From: Limiplasma sp045538465
Lineage (GTDB): Bacteria > Bacillota > Clostridia > Christensenellales > Aristaeellaceae
Assembly (NCBI GenBank): GCA_045538465.1
Contig: JAZSRK010000133.1
Location: forward strand, 1-19,667
DNA: 19,667 bases
Reading direction: 5' to 3'
This document shows, piece after piece, positions 14,782-19,667 of this stretch (its first letter is position 1; each line of letters begins with the position of its first letter). The position numbers and the translations under genes are program-made. Under the pieces are notes generated by a model. The model made no database searches, was not told the origin of the DNA, and saw nothing but the letters and a program-made list of their open reading frames with translations.

Positions 14782-15270
14782 TTATACCTTCCTCTCCCGC
14801 AGCAGCGCCATCGCCCGCTGGGATGCCATCTGTTCCTCCATGGCCAGCAGCGTCTCCCGATCCACCCAGCGGTAGGCCACGGTCTCTCCCGGCTGCAAGG
14901 TGATGCTGTCCTTTTCGCAATCAGTTACGCAAAGGTACTCCACATACAGCGAGCGATGCCCATCGTGCACCACCCGACACAGCTCGGTCAGCCTTTCAGC
15001 GGCAACGCCGGTTTCCTCCTGCAGCTCCCGGTGGGCAGCTGCAAGGCGATCTTCCCCTTGCAGGGCAGAGCCGCCAGCCGTCAGCTCCCACATGCCGCCC
15101 AAGTGCTTATCCGGGTGGCGCTGCATGAGCAGATAGGTACCATCCACGTGGCGAACGACGATCTCGCAGACCAGATGATAGCAACCTTCCGGGATGGGCT
15201 CGCCCCGGGTCAGAGTTTTGTGTGCGATCTTGCAAAAGTTGCGGTCATAGGCATCCCAGTATTCCGGCAT
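14782..15270 (-). CDS. Nudix hydrolase
   Basis: A 162-aa cytosolic hydrolase of nucleoside-diphosphate-linked compounds. A perfect Nudix box (G-x5-E-x7-REUxEExGU) runs from Gly67 to Val89, with Glu73, Arg81, Glu82, Glu85 and Glu86 available for metal binding and catalysis. The N-terminal EYWDAYDRNF and HLVCEIVVRH segments resemble Nudix proteins annotated near the isopentenyl-diphosphate isomerase/YfcD group, but the substrate is undetermined. I chose the ATG at 15270 because a GGGGTGAG site lies just upstream. Longer in-frame starts (15291, 15306, 15426) lack a site and add a Cys-rich, unconserved extension. It follows ypeB by 175 nt and is preceded by a palindrome that may control it. Confidence 0.9.
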   Translation of the reverse strand: MPEYWDAYDRNFCKIAHKTLTRGEPIPEGCYHLVCEIVVRHVDGTYLLMQRHPDKHLGGMWELTAGGSALQGEDRLAAAHRELQEETGVAAERLTELCRVVHDGHRSLYVEYLCVTDCEKDSITLQPGETVAYRWVDRETLLAMEEQMASQRAMALLRERKV

Positions 15271-15291
15271 GGGCTCACCCCGCTTTCTCAT

Positions 15292-15310
15292 TGGTATGGG
15301 TACCATACCA
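15292..15310 (-). promoter_or_regulatory. Perfect 19-bp palindrome over a possible -10 of the Nudix gene
   Basis: TGGTATGG and CCATACCA are perfect 8-bp arms around GTA. On the minus strand it includes TGG-TATGGT, a possible extended -10, with a weak TTGTGT 17 nt upstream. It lies 22 nt before the Nudix start. Candidate operator or symmetric promoter element. Confidence 0.4.
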
Positions 15311-15445
15311 CAGCAGCGCTGGAAACACAAGCAAAAACACAACAAAGCGGCAATGCAAGTGCATCCGAGCCAGCAACGCTGAAATAGGTGGGCAGCAAAT
15401 CGAGACGGAGACTTACACACGATCACAAAACTCGTTGGCCATCCC

Positions 15446-16777
15446 TCAGGCGCTCAAACTGCCCTCCGCATCCTCCAGCATCATCAAGATCTCCACTTCC
15501 TCGCCGGTGAGCGCATCGATGTAGACCCGATACTCGTTTTCCTCATAACTGCCGGAAATCTCGTAGCACAGCCGTTCCTCCCCCAGATGGGGGATCAGGC
15601 ACAGGCGGGCGTCGGTCGCCTTCAAAAGCGGCGATACCTGCTGCAGCACCTGCATTTTGCTCCACACGGGCACAAGATCTGTTCGCCGGGTGTGATTCAT
15701 CAAATAGTTGTTGGCTTCCAGCCCTACCACTTCGCCGGTATCCATCCGCAGCTGAATCTTTACCAGATCAGGGTAGAGCAGCACTCCGTCCTGCACCGCC
15801 ACAAAATTGATCACACACAACCCGTCATACACCCGGATGTGGTTTGCTTCCATATCCCCATAGCCCCGGCTATGCAAAAACTCTGCCGCCCGATGGGTGC
15901 AATCGGTAACGGACAGGCTCTGGGCAAAAGAGGCATGCTCCGGCATGAGCCACAGCATTTGCCCGCCCTGTTTGGTCACCTCCGCATTGAGCACGGTGCC
16001 ATCGTGCAAACTGAGCGTAATGCTGTAGCCGGCCATCTGTCCGGCGGTCCCCCCTGCACCTTCCGCTGCCTTTACCCGTTCCGCTCCAACAAAATCTTGG
16101 GCAATAGCAAGGGCTTCTTCGGCTGTGATCTCCTCCTCGCCCAAAGCCTTGGGCGTGCCATAGTGCGTGGCATCGGAAAAAGCGCCATCGTACACCATGG
16201 CAGGGTAATCCATGCCATGATCCTGATCGCCTACTGCTTCCAGCGGGCGGGCATCCATCTGCGCAGGGGCGTAGAACGCCTCGTTCTGCCCAGCCAGCTG
16301 TACACTATCCCGCACCATGCTCTCCTGCGCCACCGCCAGCTGCCCGCACAACAATGCGCACTGATCCCGCAGCATCGTCAGCTGCTGCACCGCCTCCTCG
16401 CTAAGGGGCTGACCGGAAGCTACCAATAGCGCCTGCGCAAGGGCATACTCCGATAGCTGGTTGCAAAACTTGATGGTGTTACCCATGGCTGCATGGCTCA
16501 GCGGCAGTGCAGATAGACCACTGACCACCCCATCGGCCTGACGGCTGACCCCTGCCAACAGTTCCACCTGCAACCGGGTATCCGCAGCCAGCGGAGATTT
16601 ACCCAGCTTTAGCGAGATGGCCTGCAAATGCTCCTGCGATTCCATCAACCGTTGCGTATAGCCATTTTCCAACTGCTGGGTCATGCGCCCGGCCACCATG
16701 CTCCGGTTTACACCAAAAACCAACGCCGCCAACAGGCACAGCCCCAGAACGCTCATCACGATCCGATCACGCTTCAT
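15446..16777 (-). CDS. ypeB: Germination protein YpeB
   Basis: A 443-aa protein made in the developing spore. In Bacillus it is required for SleB to localise to or remain stable in the spore, and both are needed for cortex breakdown at germination. There is one N-terminal membrane segment (about 6-23), then the YpeB-type region RMTQQLENGYTQRLMESQEHL (31-51, Met/Gln/Glu-rich helix), and C-terminal PepSY-like repeats: ITAEEALAIAQDFVG (217-231), a second near 335-365, and the last with YRVYIDALTGEEVEI (about 415-430). The length matches the family (about 450). The ATG at 16777 is preceded by GAGGGGG at an 8-nt gap, overlapping the end of sleB. It lies 12 nt after the sleB stop, the classical bicistron. 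Confidence 0.93.
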   Translation of the reverse strand: MKRDRIVMSVLGLCLLAALVFGVNRSMVAGRMTQQLENGYTQRLMESQEHLQAISLKLGKSPLAADTRLQVELLAGVSRQADGVVSGLSALPLSHAAMGNTIKFCNQLSEYALAQALLVASGQPLSEEAVQQLTMLRDQCALLCGQLAVAQESMVRDSVQLAGQNEAFYAPAQMDARPLEAVGDQDHGMDYPAMVYDGAFSDATHYGTPKALGEEEITAEEALAIAQDFVGAERVKAAEGAGGTAGQMAGYSITLSLHDGTVLNAEVTKQGGQMLWLMPEHASFAQSLSVTDCTHRAAEFLHSRGYGDMEANHIRVYDGLCVINFVAVQDGVLLYPDLVKIQLRMDTGEVVGLEANNYLMNHTRRTDLVPVWSKMQVLQQVSPLLKATDARLCLIPHLGEERLCYEISGSYEENEYRVYIDALTGEEVEILMMLEDAEGSLSA

Positions 16778-16789
16778 ATCCCAGCCCCC

Positions 16790-17482
16790 TCAAATGGCGA
16801 AATTGTGCTTGCCGATGCTCAGCTGCACGGTGCGGGTCCAGATCCAATCATTGGTGGAGGTGACCGGGTTGTAGTAGTACAGGCAGCCGCCGCTGGGATC
16901 CCACCCATTGAGGGCATCCTTGGCCGCCCGGATGCTATCGCTATCCGGGGTCAGGTTATACTGCCCGTCGCTGGCCGCATCAAAGGCCCCGCTTTGAAAG
17001 ATGACCCCGCTGATGGTGTTGGGAAACAGCGGGCTTTTGACCCGATTGAGCACCACCGCTGCCACTGCCACCTTGCCCACATAGGGTTCGCCCCGTGCTT
17101 CTCCGTGCACCAGCCGTGCCAGCATATAAGTCTCGCTTTCGTTGTAACCCGCCGCTGCCACGCTGCCGGGGAGGCTGAGCCCCAGAGCGGCTGCCGTTCG
17201 CTTGCCCACGATGCCATCCACCTTCAGGCCATTCTTGCGCTGAAAATACACCACCGCATCGTAGGTATCCTTACCGAACACCCCATCTGCAGCCGCCGTC
17301 ATGTAGCCATACTGGCGCAGCTTTTGCTGGATCTGCTTTACCTGTTCGCCCTTGCTGCCCCAGCCGTATTCCGCTGCGTCTGCCCGCACAAAGAGAAAAA
17401 ACAGCGCAAAAGTGACCAGCGCCGCCGCCAGCTGCAGCCAGAACATTTTATCCTTTAGGGTGCTCCATATCTTACTGAACAT
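16790..17482 (-). CDS. sleB: Spore cortex-lytic enzyme SleB
   Basis: A 230-aa lytic transglycosylase that cuts muramic-lactam-containing cortex peptidoglycan during germination. An N-terminal hydrophobic segment (about 13-33, ending in ADA) acts as signal or anchor. A peptidoglycan-binding domain (41-101) contains WGSKGEQVKQIQQKLRQYGY and DGVFGKDTYDAVVYFQ. The SleB/Hydrolase_2 catalytic domain (about 114-230) contains LARLVHGEARGEPY, in which Glu128 matches the known catalytic glutamate. The ATG at 17482 follows AGGAGG by 7-8 nt; this site lies in the 3' arm of a terminator-like hairpin after mnmG. It is followed directly by ypeB. Expression in the forespore from a sigma-G promoter is expected from the family; I could not find a convincing one. 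Confidence 0.96.
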   Translation of the reverse strand: MFSKIWSTLKDKMFWLQLAAALVTFALFFLFVRADAAEYGWGSKGEQVKQIQQKLRQYGYMTAAADGVFGKDTYDAVVYFQRKNGLKVDGIVGKRTAAALGLSLPGSVAAAGYNESETYMLARLVHGEARGEPYVGKVAVAAVVLNRVKSPLFPNTISGVIFQSGAFDAASDGQYNLTPDSDSIRAAKDALNGWDPSGGCLYYYNPVTSTNDWIWTRTVQLSIGKHNFAI

Positions 17483-17525
17483 AAAAAAACCTCCTGACAA
17501 GGTGCTTTGCCTCATCAGGAAGGTT
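17483..17525 (-). terminator. Terminator-like hairpin after mnmG that contains the sleB ribosome binding site
   Basis: On the minus strand AACCTTCCTGA (17525-17515) pairs, with one bulged base, with TCAGGAGGTT (17497-17488), followed by a T-run ending at 17483. The AGGAGG of sleB is the 3' arm. The structure begins 28 nt past the mnmG stop. Confidence 0.65.
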
Positions 17526-17552
17526 TGCCCGTTTTGGGGAAAAGTATACAAT

Positions 17553-19436
17553 TTATCCTTGCTTCTGCCGCTTCAGCCACACCATCAGCACAGCGATCTC
17601 CGCTGGGTTCACCCCGGGGATGCGCCCCGCTTGGCTCAGGCTGCGGGGCTTATGCAGCTTCAGCTTTTGCCGTGCCTCGATGCGCAGGCTTTCGATGGCA
17701 TCGTAGTCGATATCCTCCGGCAGCAGCCAGTCCTCCATAGCACGGGCCCGCTGCACCTGCGCCTGCTGTTTTTTCAGGTAACCGTCGTACTTTACATGCA
17801 GTTCAGCCTGCACGCACGCATCGTTCTGGAAACCATCCAGCTCCGGGCAAAGCTCCTTGAGAGCCTCAAGGGTCACATCCGGGCGGCGCAAAAGATCCTC
17901 GGCGGTCAAAGTGGCGGTAGTCTCCGGCTGACCGTTCTGGCTGAGCCATGCGCTGCGCTCCATGGAGGCAGGCACCTTGCAGCTGTGCAGCTTTTCCAGC
18001 AGCGCATCGGTCTGGGTGCGCTTTTTCTCCACAAGCGCCATACGGCGGTCATCTGCCAGCCCACGGGCGTGGCTCAGCGCCGTCAAGCGCAGATCGGCAT
18101 TATCCTGCCGAAGCAGCAGCCGGTATTCGGAGCGGCTGGTCATCATACGGTAGGGCTCGTCCGTGCCCTTGGTGCACAGATCATCCACCATCACGCCGAT
18201 ATAGCCCATATCCCGGGTGATGATGAGGGGTTCCTTCTCCAGAAGCCAGCAAGCGGCGTTGATGCCCGCCAGAATGCCTTGAGCAGCAGCTTCTTCGTAA
18301 CCGGAGGTGCCGTTGACCTGCCCCGCAAAGTACAATCCGGGGATGCGCTTGCTGCCAAGGGTCAGATCCAGCTCTGTAGCGTCGATGCAATCATACTCGA
18401 TGGCGTAGGCCAATCGGGTCAGGATGGCCCGCTCCAGCCCCGGCACCGTGCGGTACATGGCCCACTGCACATGTTCCGGCAAGCTGGAGGACATGCCCTG
18501 CACATACCATTCCGGGCTATCCAGCCCTTCCGGCTCCAAAAACAGCTGGTGGCGATCCTTATCCGCAAAGCGGCGCACCTTATCTTCGATACTGGGGCAG
18601 TACCGGGCGCCTGTGCCCTTGATATCGCCCCGGAACATGGGGCTCAGGTGCATATTTTCCTGAATGATGCGGTGGGTCTCCTGATTGGTATACGTCAGGT
18701 AGCACATGCAGCGGTTTTCCATGGGATACTTGACCCCGATATCCTTCTCCTGCGCCACCGTCAAAAAAGAAAACGGCACGATGGGGTCATCCCCGGGCTG
18801 GGGCTCCATCTTATCAAAATCGATACTGCGCACATCCACACGAGCCGGGGTACCGGTTTTGAAGCGGCGCAGTGCAAAACCCAATTCTTCCAGCGAGCCG
18901 GACAAGCCTTCTGCCCGGCACAAGCCCTGCGGGCCGGTGTTACGGCTATAATCGCCGATGATGATCCGGCTTTTCAAATACACGCCGCCGCAAATGATCA
19001 CCGCCCGGCAAGCAAGGCTTTCGCCCGTCATCAGCCTCACACCGCTGATCTTGCCGCCTTCGGTCATCAGCTCTGTTACCTCGCCTTGGCGCACCGTCAA
19101 ATTGGGCGTTTCAAACAAGGTCTTCAGCATATCCTCGTGGTAGCGGCGCTTATCTGCCTGCGCACGGAGGCTATGCACCGCAGGCCCCTTGCCCCGGTTC
19201 AGCATCCGACTTTGCAGAAACGTGCGGTCGATAGCCAGACCCATCTGGCCGCCCAATGCATCCACCTCACGCACCAGATGCCCCTTGCCCGTGCCGCCAA
19301 TGGCTGGATTGCAAGGCATCAGAGCAACGGAGCCGATATCCAGCGTCATCAGCAGCGTGGAAATGCCCATCCGGGCGGCTGCAAGCGCCGCCTCGCACCC
19401 TGCGTGCCCTGCGCCGATGACGATCAAATCCTGCAT
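17553..19436 (-). CDS. mnmG: tRNA uridine-5-carboxymethylaminomethyl modification enzyme MnmG (GidA)
   Basis: A 627-aa FAD protein (E. coli 629) that, with the GTPase MnmE, installs the carboxymethylaminomethyl group on the wobble uridine of several tRNAs. The N-terminal FAD Rossmann motif is VIGAGHAGCEAA (6-17). PCNPAIGGTGKGHLV (41-55), LNRGKGPAVHSLRAQADKRR (79-98), the KTGTPARVD segment and LYFAGQVNGTSGYEEAAAQG are all family hallmarks; the C-terminal helical domain that contacts MnmE is complete. The ATG at 19436 is supported by GAGGTG 7 nt upstream. The longer in-frame start at 19508 would run into the palindromic repeat. mnmE is often the upstream neighbour, but here a repeat-filled gap follows and the window ends. 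Confidence 0.97.
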   Translation of the reverse strand: MQDLIVIGAGHAGCEAALAAARMGISTLLMTLDIGSVALMPCNPAIGGTGKGHLVREVDALGGQMGLAIDRTFLQSRMLNRGKGPAVHSLRAQADKRRYHEDMLKTLFETPNLTVRQGEVTELMTEGGKISGVRLMTGESLACRAVIICGGVYLKSRIIIGDYSRNTGPQGLCRAEGLSGSLEELGFALRRFKTGTPARVDVRSIDFDKMEPQPGDDPIVPFSFLTVAQEKDIGVKYPMENRCMCYLTYTNQETHRIIQENMHLSPMFRGDIKGTGARYCPSIEDKVRRFADKDRHQLFLEPEGLDSPEWYVQGMSSSLPEHVQWAMYRTVPGLERAILTRLAYAIEYDCIDATELDLTLGSKRIPGLYFAGQVNGTSGYEEAAAQGILAGINAACWLLEKEPLIITRDMGYIGVMVDDLCTKGTDEPYRMMTSRSEYRLLLRQDNADLRLTALSHARGLADDRRMALVEKKRTQTDALLEKLHSCKVPASMERSAWLSQNGQPETTATLTAEDLLRRPDVTLEALKELCPELDGFQNDACVQAELHVKYDGYLKKQQAQVQRARAMEDWLLPEDIDYDAIESLRIEARQKLKLHKPRSLSQAGRIPGVNPAEIAVLMVWLKRQKQG

Positions 19437-19469
19437 GTGTTTCACCTCGATTTTTGTGGGGGGTGGTAA

Positions 19470-19552
19470 TGCAGGGGCTCTGCCCCTGCAACCCCTCTTA
19501 AGGGGCATTGTCCCTTAAGAATACCGCTATTCCACATGCCTTGCATGTGGAA
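19470..19552. repeat. Family-B triple-hairpin repeat, copy 2
   Basis: H1 is TGCAGGGGC-tct-GCCCCTGCA (19470-19490). H2 is TCTTAAGGGG paired with TCCCTTAAGA (19496-19520, one G-T pair, inner C-G, loop ATT). H3 is TTCCACATGC-ctt-GCATGTGGAA (19530-19552). The linkers ACCCC and AATACCGCTA (the first two bases being H2 end bases) resemble those of copy 1 at 4287-4373, while the H2 and H3 stems are unrelated. It lies about 35 bp upstream of mnmG. Confidence 0.85.
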
Positions 19553-19589
19553 ACAGACTGTCGAAAACCCCCGGGTGGAGTCGGAGGGC

Positions 19590-19662
19590 CGCAGCCCCCC
19601 GACTGAGATCCGAAACCAGCGGCGTGTACGGTGGTTTCGGAACCCTTGCGTAGCAAGGGATT
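19590..19662. repeat. Three further hairpins at the right edge
   Basis: Directly after family-B copy 2 come three more inverted repeats. The first has arms built on GTCGG and CCGAC with an inner GGGC/GCCC (around 19579-19602). The second is CCGAAACCA ... TGGTTTCGG (around 19610-19640). The third is CCCTTGC-gta-GCAAGGG (around 19643-19660). Read on the minus strand, the last and first resemble H2- and H1-type modules, so this may be a second element in opposite orientation, cut by the window edge. No ORF is visible. Confidence 0.5.
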
Positions 19663-19667
19663 CCTAT

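Noticed and set aside
15271..15426. N-terminal extension of the Nudix protein (in-frame start at 15426)
   Set aside because: Cys-rich, unconserved translation without a ribosome binding site; it would also run through the palindrome and putative promoter.
17526..17600. Sigma-G promoter for sleB-ypeB
   Set aside because: A loosely similar GTATACT lies near 17541-17549 on the minus strand, but no matching -35 at the right spacing was found.
17352..19469. A long plus-strand open frame opposite mnmG and part of sleB (about 705 codons)
   Set aside because: Antisense artefact of high-GC codon use. The minus-strand genes carry all diagnostic motifs; the plus-strand translation has none.

Overview
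The window looks like ordinary chromosomal core sequence from a spore-forming member of the Clostridia, most likely an Oscillospiraceae/Ruminococcaceae-type gut bacterium. The reasons are an adjacent sleB-ypeB spore-germination pair, separate secD and secF genes, strong AGGAGG-type ribosome binding sites, sigma-A promoters with 17-nt spacers, CtsR-type heat-shock operators, a glutaminyl-tRNA synthetase, and intergenic hairpin repeats of the kind scattered through such genomes. GC content is high by eye; I did not compute it. The taxonomic placement is inference.

Layout, left to right. (1) 1-316 has no gene and holds fragments of a short palindromic repeat (family A). (2) 317-4178 is a minus-strand unit, glnS -> polytopic membrane protein (GT39-like) -> SSAT-like acetyltransferase, driven by a near-consensus promoter at 4231-4259. 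(3) 4179-4673 holds that promoter, a three-hairpin repeat (family B) and an orphan promoter plus ribosome binding site that lead only into a broken or very small ORF. (4) 4674-6440 has a secreted protein of unknown function and a 2H-phosphoesterase, both minus. (5) 6581-8081 has two plus-strand genes: a SpoU/TrmH RNA 2'-O-methyltransferase, and an ICMT-like membrane methyltransferase behind a 28-bp perfect palindrome of ArsR/SmtB type. (6) 8353-13883 is a long minus-strand run, secD -> secF -> CDF metal exporter -> LCP protein -> tRNA-dihydrouridine synthase, with a consensus promoter in front of secD. (7) 14264-14704 is a plus-strand hsp20 gene with two perfect CtsR boxes over its promoter. 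(8) 14782-19436 is a minus-strand run, mnmG -> sleB -> ypeB -> Nudix hydrolase. (9) 19437-19667 holds the second family-B hairpin element and more palindromes.

Functional themes are translation and RNA modification (glnS, trmH-like, dus, mnmG), envelope and secretion (secDF, LCP, GT39-like protein, secreted SH3-like protein), spore germination (sleB/ypeB), stress (hsp20) and metal handling (CDF). I see no prophage, insertion sequence, CRISPR array, tRNA, rRNA or recognisable new multi-gene system. The most interesting material is regulatory and repetitive: the family-B triple hairpin, whose stems differ completely between copies while the linkers are retained; the operator in front of the ICMT-like gene; the double CtsR operator; and a terminator-like hairpin whose 3' arm contains the sleB ribosome binding site.
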